Assembly: GCA_023300185.1 (NCBI GenBank)
Contig: CP097092.1
Location: 1,364,001-1,428,000 of the forward strand
Direction of reading: 5' to 3'
Origin: Lancefieldella parvula
GTDB taxonomy: Bacteria; Actinomycetota; Coriobacteriia; Coriobacteriales; Atopobiaceae
Length of the DNA stretch: 64,000 nucleotides
This document shows positions 20,670-28,148 of this stretch, piece after piece; position 1 is the stretch's first letter, and each line of letters begins with the position of its first letter. The position numbers and the translations under genes are program-made. Under the pieces are notes generated by a model. That model was given only the letters and a program-made list of their open reading frames with translations. It was not told where the DNA came from and ran no database searches.

Positions 20670-20703
20670 AAAAGACCCCACTTTGGCAACCAAAGCGGGG
20701 TCT
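20670..20703 (-). promoter_or_regulatory. Attenuator-like hairpin in the rplJ (L10) leader
   Basis: On the minus strand AGACCCCGCTTTGG pairs with CCAAAGTGGGGTCT and is followed by TTTTC, a terminator structure between the rplJ promoter candidate and the gene. rplA already has its own terminator further upstream, so this one probably acts on the rplJL transcript. L10 leaders in several phyla bind L10-L12 and control rplJL; that role is inferred. Confidence 0.6.
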
Positions 20704-20823
20704 GGATGTACTAATCTCAAGACCACCTCGGCAGGCGGGAATTCCCATTAAGCCTTGGATTCAAGGCGCCGGCTGTCTTTGGCAGCGAACGTGCAACTAC
20801 AAGACGTCTGTCTTGCGTTGGAT

Positions 20824-20852
20824 ATTGTGCAGCAAAAAACTATTCAAGTCAA
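20824..20852 (-). promoter_or_regulatory. Candidate promoter of rplJL
   Basis: TTGACT (20852-20847), a 17-base spacer and CACAAT (20829-20824) on the minus strand. It leaves a leader of roughly 210 bases that contains the attenuator-like hairpin. Confidence 0.5.
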
Positions 20853-20991
20853 GGTTGAGTGCACAATTTCTTTCTCTTCACAAAAATTTGACGAGAAGAG
20901 CGGTCGAGCTGCTACGTACAACTAAGCCACACACAACAGCCGCACGTGCGCTGCGAGCCGAGTCCACGCCTACACCGCATGCACGCTTCAA

Positions 20992-21025
20992 GAAAAATCC
21001 GGTACCTGCAAGCAGATACCGGATT
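20992..21025 (-). terminator. Rho-independent terminator after rplA
   Basis: AATCCGGTA and CTGC arms pair around a two-base loop; on the minus strand the stem is followed by TTTTTCTT. It lies about 30 bases after the rplA stop. Confidence 0.85.
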
Positions 21026-21055
21026 AAACGTGCTAGGTACTTCTAAGCGTTTAGC

Positions 21056-21763
21056 TTAGTCCTCCATGAGGTTACGAATCTTGGTTGGATCAACCTTGAT
21101 GCCAGGGCCCATAGTAGAGGAAATAGCAACGGTCTTGACGTACTTACCCTTTGCGCTGGATGGCTTGACGCGGATGATCTCGGAGATCAGTGCGCCATAG
21201 TTCTCAACAAGCTGCTGGACCTCAAAAGAAGCCTTGCCGATTGCAACGTGGCAGATACCAAAACGGTCTGCACGATACTCAACACGACCAGCCTTGAGCT
21301 CGTTAACCATCTTTGCAACATCCATGGTAACGGTGCCGAGCTTAGGGTTAGGCATAAGGCCACGAGGACCAAGAACACGACCAAGACGGCCAACCTTACC
21401 CATCATCTGAGGGGTTGCGATTGCTGCGTCAAAGTCAAGCATGCCCTTCTCGACCTCTGCGATGAGCTCGTCGCCACCGACGATGTCAGCGCCAGCTGCC
21501 TCAGCCTCGCGGGCCTTCTCGCCCTCTGCGAAGACTGCAACGCGAACGGACTTACCAGTGCCGTGAGGCAGAGAGATAGAACCGCGAACGTTCTGGTCAG
21601 CCTTACGAGTATCGACACCAAGGCGAATTGCTACCTCAATGGTCTCGTCAAACTTAGCAGTTGCAAGCTCCTTAGACAGGGTTACTGCCTCTTTTGGGCT
21701 GTAGAGGTTTGCACCGTCTACCTTGGCAACTGCATTCTTGTAGTTCTTTCCGTGCTTAGGCAT
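21056..21763 (-). CDS. rplA: 50S ribosomal protein L1
   Basis: A 235-residue L1 of the mobile stalk near the E site. It starts [12 protein letters not shown] and contains the [15 protein letters not shown] signature and the C-terminal [15 protein letters not shown] segment. CAGGAGGT eight bases before the ATG at 21763 fixes the start; the frame itself is open 13 codons further. It follows rplK, with a hairpin terminator between the two genes that may partly uncouple them. Confidence 0.96.
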   Translation of the reverse strand: MPKHGKNYKNAVAKVDGANLYSPKEAVTLSKELATAKFDETIEVAIRLGVDTRKADQNVRGSISLPHGTGKSVRVAVFAEGEKAREAEAAGADIVGGDELIAEVEKGMLDFDAAIATPQMMGKVGRLGRVLGPRGLMPNPKLGTVTMDVAKMVNELKAGRVEYRADRFGICHVAIGKASFEVQQLVENYGALISEIIRVKPSSAKGKYVKTVAISSTMGPGIKVDPTKIRNLMED

Positions 21764-21877
21764 TATGTACCTCCTGTGGTTAGCGGGCGTCTGCCCTCCC
21801 ACTCCTGCATCTTCCGTTCGTAGTTACGCCCTCTTGGCGAGAAACCCAACTACGTGCACTAGCGTCGGATGCTCTGA

Positions 21878-21912
21878 CAAAAACAACCGTCAGCCACACA
21901 CATGGCTGACGG
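21878..21912 (-). terminator. Hairpin terminator between rplK and rplA
   Basis: CCGTCAGCC and GGCTGACGG form a nine-pair stem; on the minus strand it is followed by TTGTTTTTGT. It sits directly after the rplK stop, so rplA is expressed by read-through or from a local promoter not identified here. Confidence 0.75.
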
Positions 21913-21921
21913 GAGTAAACA

Positions 21922-22350
21922 CTACTCGGCGATGGTTACACCCATGGAACGAGCGGTACCAGCGACGATCTTCTTTGCAGCCTCAATGTCGTTTGCGTTG
22001 AGGTCAGGCATCTTGATCTCAGCGATCTTGGTGAGCTGCTCCTGGGAGAGCTGGCCAACCTTATCGCGCTGAGGAACACCGGAACCACCCTTGAGGTGAA
22101 GCTCCTTCTTGATGAGCTGAGCTGCTGGAGGAGTCTTGGTTACGAAGTCAAAGGAACGATCCTCGTAAACAGAAATCTCGACTGGGATGATGTCGCCAGC
22201 CTTGTCCTGAGTTGCAGCGTTAAATGCCTGGCAGAACTGCATAATATTGACCTGTGCAGCACCCAGAGCTGGTCCTACTGGAGGAGCTGGGTTTGCCTGG
22301 CCTGCAGGAATCTGCAGCTTAATAAAGTTAACAACCTTCTTTGCGGGCAT
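21922..22350 (-). CDS. rplK: 50S ribosomal protein L11
   Basis: A 142-residue L11 of the GTPase-associated centre, with the N-terminal [19 protein letters not shown] (thiostrepton/IF2 region), the linker and a C-terminal RNA-binding domain ending [20 protein letters not shown] precedes the ATG. It lies about 95 bases downstream of nusG in the conserved secE-nusG-rplK-rplA order. Confidence 0.97.
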   Translation of the reverse strand: MPAKKVVNFIKLQIPAGQANPAPPVGPALGAAQVNIMQFCQAFNAATQDKAGDIIPVEISVYEDRSFDFVTKTPPAAQLIKKELHLKGGSGVPQRDKVGQLSQEQLTKIAEIKMPDLNANDIEAAKKIVAGTARSMGVTIAE

Positions 22351-22446
22351 GTTAAGCCTCCTGTTTGAATACGTTTGAGTCTATTCTCGCGCACTCCCGA
22401 GAAGCAATCCACAAGGGACGAGAAGTGCGGGATAAGCCGTTAGTTA

Positions 22447-22992
22447 CTAGTCTATCAGGGAAATCTGATCCATGGTGAGCTCAACCGGAGTCTCGCGACC
22501 AAAGATGGTGAGCATAACCTTGATCTTGCCGGACTCTGCGTTGACCTCAGAAACAGTTCCGTCGAAGTCAGCGAGAGGACCAGAAAGAACGTGAATTGCC
22601 TGACCGACCTCAATATTGGTTGCTGTACGCTTAGGTACAGGGCTACCCGTCTTCATACCGCCGCGACGCATGATCTTATCGAACTCATCACGACGCAGAG
22701 GAACTGGCTTGCCGTCAATGCCAACAAAACCAGTTACGCCTGGGGTGTTGCGAACAACAGCCCAAGTATTGTCATCCAGCTCCATGCGAACAAGAACATA
22801 ACCTGGGAAAACCTTGGACTCTTTGGTCTCGCGCTTGCCGCCGTCCTTGACCTCAGTAACTTCCTCAGTAGGAATCTGAATATCAACAACAGCACGCTCA
22901 AGGCCATAGGTCTCAATACGGTGCTCAAGGTCTGTCTTTACCTTGTTCTCATAACCTGAATAGGTGTGAACTACATACCAGCGCTTAGCCAT
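22447..22992 (-). CDS. nusG: Transcription termination/antitermination factor NusG
   Basis: A 181-residue NusG: an NGN domain starting KRWYVVHTYSGYENKV with FPGYVLVRMELDD, then a linker and a C-terminal KOW domain (GPLADFDGTVSEVN). The NGN domain binds the RNA polymerase clamp; KOW contacts Rho or S10. It starts three bases after the secE stop. Confidence 0.97.
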   Translation of the reverse strand: MAKRWYVVHTYSGYENKVKTDLEHRIETYGLERAVVDIQIPTEEVTEVKDGGKRETKESKVFPGYVLVRMELDDNTWAVVRNTPGVTGFVGIDGKPVPLRRDEFDKIMRRGGMKTGSPVPKRTATNIEVGQAIHVLSGPLADFDGTVSEVNAESGKIKVMLTIFGRETPVELTMDQISLID

Positions 22993-22995
22993 TGA

Positions 22996-23358
22996 TTATC
23001 CCCTCAGTCCAGTAAAGGCGACGAGACCAGCAACAATGCCAGTATCAACCAGCCAAGTTACCAAGCCAAAGAAAATGATTGTTGCAATTACGGCTACAGA
23101 GAAACCAGCAAGCTCAGAGCTTGAAGGCCACACAACGCGGTGCATTTCTGTACGAACGCCTGCAAAATAAGCACCCAGGCGGCCAAAGAAGCCAGGGTTA
23201 GCGTTACGCTGAATGGACTTCTCCTGCTTCTTTGCCTCGGCCTTAGTAGCCTTAGCAGAAGCTTCAGGAGTAGCTTCAGCCTGAAGGGCCTCACGCTGGG
23301 CGCGCTCTTCTGCGCGAGCCTTACGTGCGCTCCTCTTATTGCGCTCCTTATTTGCCAT
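22996..23358 (-). CDS. secE: Preprotein translocase subunit SecE
   Basis: A 120-residue SecE with one C-terminal membrane helix (AGFSVAVIATIIFFGLVTWL, about residues 83-102) preceded by the amphipathic VRTEMHRVVWPSS signature. The first 55 residues are a long charged Lys/Glu/Ala-rich cytoplasmic extension, as in many actinobacteria. GGGAG precedes the ATG. It lies just after tRNA-Trp and before nusG. Confidence 0.95.
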   Translation of the reverse strand: MANKERNKRSARKARAEERAQREALQAEATPEASAKATKAEAKKQEKSIQRNANPGFFGRLGAYFAGVRTEMHRVVWPSSSELAGFSVAVIATIIFFGLVTWLVDTGIVAGLVAFTGLRG

Positions 23359-23429
23359 CCTACGCTCCCTTGGATGTTATACCTACATACAAACCGGCCA
23401 ACCCTTATGGGAAGGCCGGTGAAGTTATC

Positions 23430-23505
23430 TGGCAGGCCAGGAAGGACTCGAACCCTCAACAAACGGTTTTGGAGACCGCCGCTCTACCATTGGAGCTACT
23501 GGCCT
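23430..23505 (-). tRNA. trnW: tRNA-Trp (CCA)
   Basis: Acceptor arms AGGCCAG and CTGGCCT pair, the D arm is AGCTCCAATGGTAGAGC, the anticodon loop is CTCCAAA (anticodon CCA), the T arm has GGTTCGAGTCC, and a discriminator G is followed by an encoded CCA. It lies between rpmG and secE, as in many Gram-positive genomes. Confidence 0.95.
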
Positions 23506-23523
23506 AGAACGAACCCACCTAGC

Positions 23524-23673
23524 CTAGCGGGTCTCGCGATGTACCGTGTGCTTGTGGCACCATGGGCAGTACTTCTTCAACTCCATACGATCTGGGTTGT
23601 TGGACTTATTCTTGTCCGTAGTGTAATTACGACGCTTGCACTCAGTGCAGGCGAGAGTAACGAGTGTACGCAT
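23524..23673 (-). CDS. rpmG: 50S ribosomal protein L33
   Basis: A 49-residue L33: it starts [19 protein letters not shown] and has a second CPWC pair, so it is the zinc-ribbon (C+) form with four Cys, and ends [15 protein letters not shown] lies five bases before the ATG. It is too short for usual length cut-offs but is in the conserved rpmG-secE-nusG order. Confidence 0.95.
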   Translation of the reverse strand: MRTLVTLACTECKRRNYTTDKNKSNNPDRMELKKYCPWCHKHTVHRETR

Positions 23674-23802
23674 TGATCCTCCTGAACACGGTCACGAGAT
23701 GTATTCTCGAAATGTGACGCGGTTGCTTAGGTTAGCACCCACTACCCAGAGATGTCAATACTTTTCTCTAATTACTCTAGGCGTTCACATATTTTTTCTC
23801 GA

Positions 23803-23834
23803 CAAAAAACCCGGCGCGCAAAAAGCACGCCGGG
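23803..23834 (-). terminator. Rho-independent terminator after tuf
   Basis: CCCGGCG and CGCCGGG pair around a short A-rich loop; on the minus strand the stem is followed by TTTTTTGTC. It is 24 bases after the tuf stop. Confidence 0.88.
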
Positions 23835-23857
23835 CAAGTTAGCAACTTTAAAAGAAG

Positions 23858-25063
23858 TTACTCGATGACGGTGGAAACACGGCCATCGCCGACGGTGTGG
23901 CCACCCTCGCGGATAGCGAACTTCAGACCCTGCTCAAGAGCGATTGGGTGAATGAGCTCGCAGCCAACGGTGATGTGGTCACCAGGCATAGCCATCTCTA
24001 CCTTGCCACCGTTTGCATCGGTGAGCTCGTAGATGTCGCCGGTTACGTCAGTTGTACGGAAGTAGAACTGTGGACGGTAACCAGAGAAGAATGGGGTGTG
24101 ACGGCCGCCCTCTTCCTTAGTAAGAACGTAAACCTCACCGGTGAACTTCTTGTGTGGAGTAACGGTACCAGGCTTGCAGAGAACCTGACCGCGCTCGATG
24201 TCCTCGCGCTTAACACCACGAAGAAGAATACCAACGTTGTCGCCAGCCTCGCAGAAGTCCATGGTCTTACGGAACATCTCAATGCCGGTAGCAACAGAGT
24301 TCTGAGTTGGCTTAATACCAACGATCTCGACTGGATCGTTGAGCTTGAGCTCACCACGCTCAACACGGCCGGTAGCAACGGTACCACGACCAGAAATGGT
24401 CATGACGTCCTCGATTGCCATCAGGAATGGCTTCTCGTTGTCACGAGCTGGTGTTGGGATGTAGGAGTCAACAGTGTGCATGAGCTCACGGATGGACTCA
24501 ACCCACTTCTCCTCGCCGTTAAGAGCGCCGAGAGCGGAACCACGGATGATTGGAAGGTCATCGCCTGGGAAGTCGTACTCGGAGAGAAGGTCACGGGTCT
24601 CCATCTCGACGAGGTCGATGAGCTCGTCATCGTCGACCATGTCGCACTTGTTCAGGAAGACGACGATGTAAGGAACGCCGACCTGACGTGCAAGAAGGAT
24701 GTGCTCACGAGTCTGAGCCATAGGACCATCGGTTGCAGCAATAACGAGGATTGCGCCGTCCATCTGAGCTGCACCAGAAATCATGTTCTTGATGTAGTCT
24801 GCGTGGCCAGGGCAGTCGACGTGAGCGTAATGGCGCTCCCAAGTCTCGTACTCAACGTGAGCAACGGAAATGGTAATACCACGCTGACGCTCCTCTGGAG
24901 CCTTATCGATGTTCTCGAAGGCGGTATAGTCTGCCTTGCAGCCCTCGGTCTCAGAGAGAACCTTGGTGATTGCTGCGGTAAGGGTAGTCTTACCGTGGTC
25001 GACGTGACCAATGGTACCGATGTTTACGTGTGGCTTTGTGCGGTCAAACTTTTCCTTGGCCAT
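23858..25063 (-). CDS. tuf: Elongation factor Tu
   Basis: A 401-residue EF-Tu: G1 [16 protein letters not shown] (G3), NKCDM (G4) and domains II/III ending [21 protein letters not shown] lies eight bases before the ATG at 25063. A TTG two codons earlier is too close to it to be preferred. tuf is not in the str operon here; it follows tRNA-Tyr, tRNA-Thr and tRNA-Met, and no terminator is seen between tRNA-Met and tuf, so they are probably co-transcribed. Confidence 0.98.
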   Translation of the reverse strand: MAKEKFDRTKPHVNIGTIGHVDHGKTTLTAAITKVLSETEGCKADYTAFENIDKAPEERQRGITISVAHVEYETWERHYAHVDCPGHADYIKNMISGAAQMDGAILVIAATDGPMAQTREHILLARQVGVPYIVVFLNKCDMVDDDELIDLVEMETRDLLSEYDFPGDDLPIIRGSALGALNGEEKWVESIRELMHTVDSYIPTPARDNEKPFLMAIEDVMTISGRGTVATGRVERGELKLNDPVEIVGIKPTQNSVATGIEMFRKTMDFCEAGDNVGILLRGVKREDIERGQVLCKPGTVTPHKKFTGEVYVLTKEEGGRHTPFFSGYRPQFYFRTTDVTGDIYELTDANGGKVEMAMPGDHITVGCELIHPIALEQGLKFAIREGGHTVGDGRVSTVIE

Positions 25064-25169
25064 TGCCAATCCTCCTTCTGGAACTAACCCTCGGGCTAGA
25101 CCGTGGTGAAAAAACGTCTGTTTATACTCAACGGCGCAAATGTCTAGGACATGTACGCCGTAAAGAGTC

Positions 25170-25246
25170 TGGTACCGGCGACTGGATTCGAACCAGTGAC
25201 GTCACGGGTATGAGCCGTGTGCTCTAACCAGCTGAGCTACGCCGGC
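25170..25246 (-). tRNA. trnM: tRNA-Met (CAT), elongator
   Basis: Acceptor GCCGGCG pairs with CGCCGGT (with a G-U first pair), the anticodon stem CACGG flanks the loop with CAT, the T arm has GGTTCGAATCC, and a discriminator A is followed by encoded CCA. The anticodon stem lacks the three G-C pairs of the initiator, hence elongator. Confidence 0.92.
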
Positions 25247-25265
25247 ATAAATGCCGCTTGAAACA

Positions 25266-25341
25266 TGGAGCCCGCGACCGGATTTGAACCGGTGACCTCT
25301 TCGTTACCAACGAAGTGCTCTACCTACTGAGCTACACGGGC
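25266..25341 (-). tRNA. trnT: tRNA-Thr (GGT)
   Basis: Acceptor GCCCGTG pairs with CGCGGGC (one wobble), the anticodon loop TTGGTAA gives GGT, the T arm is CCGGTTCAAATCCGG and CCA is encoded. It lies 19 bases upstream of tRNA-Met. Confidence 0.95.
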
Positions 25342-25342
25342 G

Positions 25343-25426
25343 TGGTGGGGATACTTGGACTCGAACCAAGGAACCAATAAGGAGCGGATTTACAGTCCGC
25401 CGCAGTTGCCGCTGTGCCATATCCCC
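25343..25426 (-). tRNA. trnY: tRNA-Tyr (GTA)
   Basis: An 84-base class II tRNA. Acceptor GGGGATA pairs with TATCCCC, the anticodon loop CTGTAAA gives GTA, there is a long variable arm, the T arm has GGTTCGAGTCC, and discriminator A is followed by encoded CCA. It is separated by one base from the next tRNA-Thr. Confidence 0.95.
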
Positions 25427-25796
25427 AAATGCCGTTTTCAAGCACTCTTGAAGTAATTGTGTACACTGTTTACCTTGCGGTTTAACGTACGCAGGAAGTC
25501 TAGTTGATCTTCCAATTACCTCGTAAGCGGGAAAATATTACGATTGAATAAAAATCTTGTCAACGTAATCCACCCAACCGGGCGTATCTTATCAAATATT
25601 TTCCACAATTCCAAGCGATTTTCTCGCCACAATTCCATGCGGTTTTCTGGCCACAACTTCAAGCGGGTTTCTTGCCACAACTCCACCGATTTTCTCGTCA
25701 CACTCCAAGCGGGTTTCTTGCCAGACGCATACGGGCTTTTACGGTTGTCTATAGGAGCCGTACGCGATACGTCGCGAATGCCCTAAAATTTGCACG
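25427..25796. other. Intergenic block between tRNA-Tyr and tRNA-Thr(TGT)
   Basis: Contains the 24-base tandem array at 25603-25722 and must contain the promoter of the tRNA-tuf unit, for which only weak candidates are visible (TACACA/CACAAT about 25455). No credible gene. Confidence 0.55.
25603..25722 (+). repeat. 24-bp tandem array of five units
   Basis: Five head-to-tail units of 23-24 bases with consensus CCACAATTCCAAGCGGTTTT followed by CTCG or CTTG. Each unit keeps a TTTCTCGCC-like word (variants TTTCTGGCC, TTTCTTGCC, TTTCTCGTC), which is the dispersed word found across the window. Confidence 0.88.
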
Positions 25797-25820
25797 AAAA
25801 AAGCCAGGCAATGCCTGGCT
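25797..25820 (-). terminator. Rho-independent terminator after tRNA-Thr(TGT)
   Basis: AGCCAGGC, loop AAT/ATT and GCCTGGCT; on the minus strand it is followed by TTTTTTCG. It makes the downstream-most tRNA-Thr a separate transcript from the tRNA-tuf unit. Confidence 0.88.
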
Positions 25821-25831
25821 GAAAATTCAAG

Positions 25832-25907
<76 letters not shown>

Positions 25908-26065
25908 ATCAAGTGCAGAGGATATTCTATAGACTTTTCTGGCTTTGGTCTAGTCTCAATTTTCGAGAAATTTTTCTCCACAAACTGGTCGATGCAGCAT
26001 GTAGGAGCACTTCCCTTCTGTAGGAGCTAACTTGGTGCAAATGCGCTGTCCATCAAGTCTGGCCA

Positions 26066-26185
26066 GCCTGAAAACCGCATCATGTCTGTGTAAAACAGCT
26101 CAGACTTGGCGAGAAAATCAGGCAAATAACTCAGACTTGGTGCGCTTTTCCGGCAAATAGCTCAGACTCGGCGAGAAAATCAGGC
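26066..26185 (+). repeat. Modular repeat, type B, copy 2 (120 bp)
   Basis: Starts GCCTGAAAACCGCATCATGT (inverted unit), then three direct units with CTCAGACT cores. Units one and three carry GGCGAGAAAATCAGGC, and unit two has GGTGCGCTTTTCCGGC. It is 120 bases, like copy 1. Type-A copy 3 follows after 57 bases. Confidence 0.88.
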
Positions 26186-26242
26186 TCCATGAAAGCGTCC
26201 ATGACGCCACACCCAAATCTAAAGCTACGTCACGAAAGACCC

Positions 26243-26360
26243 GCCTGAAAAGTGCAAAGAATCTGTATTTGAGCCACCGATTCTTTGATGAAATCAGGCA
26301 AATCCACCGATTCTTTGCTGTTATCAGGCAGAATTTACAGATTCTTTGCAGAAATCAGGC
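26243..26360 (+). repeat. Modular repeat, type A, copy 3 (118 bp)
   Basis: Starts GCCTGAAAAGTGCAAAGAAT; direct units with CACCGATTCTTTG, CACCGATTCTTTG and TACAGATTCTTTG cores; ends GAAATCAGGC. Together with type-B copy 2 it spans 295 bases, exactly the span of the A2-B1 pair at 19165-19459, although the order is reversed. Confidence 0.9.
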
Positions 26361-26479
26361 GCGCTGATTGCGCCCAGGCACGTCGAGTGCATTGGCACGT
26401 CAGTCAAATTGGCGCGTCAGATGCATTGGCGCGTCAGTCAAATTGGCATGTTGAGTGCGTGAGACGCTGACCTGGTCAC

Positions 26480-27057
26480 CTATTTGCCCAGAAGCTTCCA
26501 GAGTTTCTCGCGCTGATCTGGAGAAATGCGGTCTTCAAGCGTCATGCGCGTGCTGACCTGATCGCGACGCATCTCTTCGACAACGTTGTCTGCCTGGGAA
26601 ATCTCGTGGACCAGAGATGCGCTTGCAATGCGCGTGACCTCGCCGGGGCCAAAGCCGGCCGTGGCGCGAATGTCCCTGTCCGACGTGACCAGAAATACCT
26701 TGCGACCAGCCTCTCGCGCGTCCGTGACCAGGCGCTCGATGACGCTATCTGCGGACTCGCCCGTCTCGGAAAAACCAGCTGCACGCCAGCGTGGGTGCGC
26801 TCCGGGCGCTCGTCGTTTACGTTTCCCTTTCCGTCGAACACAATAACGGCCTCGTAGGTGCTCTGCGCAAACGTGGCAACGTCAGAAATGAGCGCCAAAC
26901 GGGCGCGATAAAACGGATCGGTGTTGAGGTGATAAGCTCTCTCAGCAGCGGTTTCTTGTGCAGAAGAGCCACGCTCATCCAGCAATGCCTCATAGCGAGG
27001 AGTTGCCAACATGACGTTATAGCCATCGACTACAAGCAGCGATTTTTTCTGAGCCAT
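26480..27057 (-). pseudogene. yacP: YacP-like NYN-domain nuclease, frame broken at a T5 run
   Basis: The first frame gives MAQKKSLLVVDGYNVML with the NYN metal-site Asp and EAVIVFDGKG, up to HAGVQLVF. One base more in the T run (A5 at 26770-26774 on the plus strand) continues as SETGESADSVIERLV, then VFLVTSDRDIRATAGFGPGE and an end LWKLLGK with stop at 26480. The joined protein is about 192 residues and matches the YacP/Rae1 family, which cleaves mRNA on the ribosome in Bacillus. As written the first frame runs into an unrelated Arg-rich end. Whether the missing base is real needs checking. It follows rlmB as in Bacillus. Confidence 0.82.
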
Positions 27058-27060
27058 ACC

Positions 27061-27131
27061 TTACGCTTCCTGGGCTTCCTGGACTTCTTACGCTTCCTGA
27101 GCTTCCCGGGCTTACGCTTCCTGAGTCCTGC
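27061..27131. repeat. Triplicated 3' end of rlmB
   Basis: The 17-base word TTACGCTTCCTGGGCTTCC (last bases variable) occurs about three times at 27-base and 24-base steps (27061, about 27088, about 27112), covering the end of rlmB and the gap to yacP. Each copy restates the last codons and stop of rlmB. Confidence 0.6.
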
Positions 27132-28146
27132 GGAGCCACTCGTAGCACATAACCGTTGTTGCCTGAGCAACGTTCAATGATTCTACCTGGCCAAACTGAG
27201 GAAGCTTACACGTAAAATCGCACTTCTCGAGCATAAGGCGAGAAATTCCTGAACCTTCAGAACCCATGACAAGTGCAAGGCGACCTCCCATAGGAGCCTC
27301 CCACACGGACTGAGTGGCGTGCTCGGTAGAGCCACATGTCCAAAAACCTGCGGCTTTAAGCTCTTCAAGAGCACGCGGCAGATTAGAAACCTGAGCGATT
27401 GGCAGGTGAAGCACAGCTCCTGCGGAAGTCTTGTATGCTCCAACGCCAACTCGGGCGGCGCGAGCGTTTGCAATAACAACGCCGGCTGCGCCAACTACCT
27501 CGGCACTTCTTACAATTGCACCAAAGTTTCCCTCGTCAGTGACGTGATCCAAGACCACAACCAGAGCGTTTTCTGAACCAGCGCGCTGGATAATTTCAGA
27601 GAGGTCAGCGTAAGCAAAAGGCTGTGTACGGACAATAACGCCCTGGTGAGCGCCATGGCTTGAAAGCGAGTCAAGCACGGGCTTTGCAACACGCTCGACA
27701 GGAATACCCTCCTGCTCAAGCTGACGTGCAAGCGCCTCAATCTCCTGGTCCTTCTGACCGCTTGCGGCTTGTACCAACGCATTCTTCAAAGGAATACCAA
27801 CGGTCAGCGCCTCTGCTACTGCGCGACGACCCTCGATAAGATCGGTTGCAGGCTTCTTGTTGCCGGGACGTCCAGCGCCAGCACCTCGCTGTCCACCAGC
27901 GCCTTTCTGTCCGCGAGTGCCCTGAGCTGCGCGTGCGCCTTGTGCGGAGCGACCACCCTTTGAGCCCTGGCCATTCTTGGCGCCGAAATAACCGCCCCAG
28001 TCGGCAGCCTTCTTGGAGCCACGACCTGCACCACCGCGACTTGCGCCGCTACGACCTGCAGCTCTACCGCGACCTGCAGCTCCGCCGCGGCCGGCAGCAC
28101 CCTCGGAACGAGTGTTTTTAGAGGTAGAACGCTGATTTCTTGCCAT
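27112..28146 (-). CDS. rlmB: 23S rRNA (guanosine-2'-O-)-methyltransferase RlmB-type
   Basis: A 344-residue SPOUT methyltransferase. Residues about 100-175 are the SpoU substrate-binding domain (LIEGRRAVAEAL). The catalytic part has VVLDHVTDEGNFGAIVRSAE, LALVMGSEGSGIS and ESLNVAQATTVMCYEWLR, the three SpoU motifs of the knotted SAM site. RlmB methylates G2251 of 23S rRNA in Escherichia coli. The first ~95 residues are an Arg/Gly/Ala-rich disordered extension with repeated GRG and GRA, a possible RNA-binding tail. It starts two bases after the cysS stop, so they are co-transcribed. Confidence 0.93.
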   Translation of the reverse strand: MARNQRSTSKNTRSEGAAGRGGAAGRGRAAGRSGASRGGAGRGSKKAADWGGYFGAKNGQGSKGGRSAQGARAAQGTRGQKGAGGQRGAGAGRPGNKKPATDLIEGRRAVAEALTVGIPLKNALVQAASGQKDQEIEALARQLEQEGIPVERVAKPVLDSLSSHGAHQGVIVRTQPFAYADLSEIIQRAGSENALVVVLDHVTDEGNFGAIVRSAEVVGAAGVVIANARAARVGVGAYKTSAGAVLHLPIAQVSNLPRALEELKAAGFWTCGSTEHATQSVWEAPMGGRLALVMGSEGSGISRLMLEKCDFTCKLPQFGQVESLNVAQATTVMCYEWLRRTQEA

Positions 28147-28148
28147 AG

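Larger units (their letters stand above)
20610..21055. other. rplA-rplJ intergenic region (L10 leader)
   Basis: Holds the rplA terminator, the rplJ promoter candidate and the attenuator-like hairpin, so it is a regulatory leader and not a gene desert. No credible ORF is seen. Confidence 0.6.
25908..26479. other. Repeat-rich intergenic block between tRNA-Thr and yacP
   Basis: Apart from the B2 and A3 repeats it holds a run of short words around 26380-26460 in which GGCGCGTCAG/TGCATTGGC/GTCAAATTGG recur. No gene is seen. It is the 3' flank of the minus-strand yacP gene. Confidence 0.6.

Noticed and set aside
25170..25246. Initiator tRNA-Met
   Set aside because: The anticodon stem lacks the three G-C pairs of initiators, and position 1 pairs with 72 as a wobble, so an elongator is favoured.
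26066..26360. CRISPR array
   Set aside because: Repeat units are contiguous with no unique spacers, only three direct units plus one inverted, and no cas genes.
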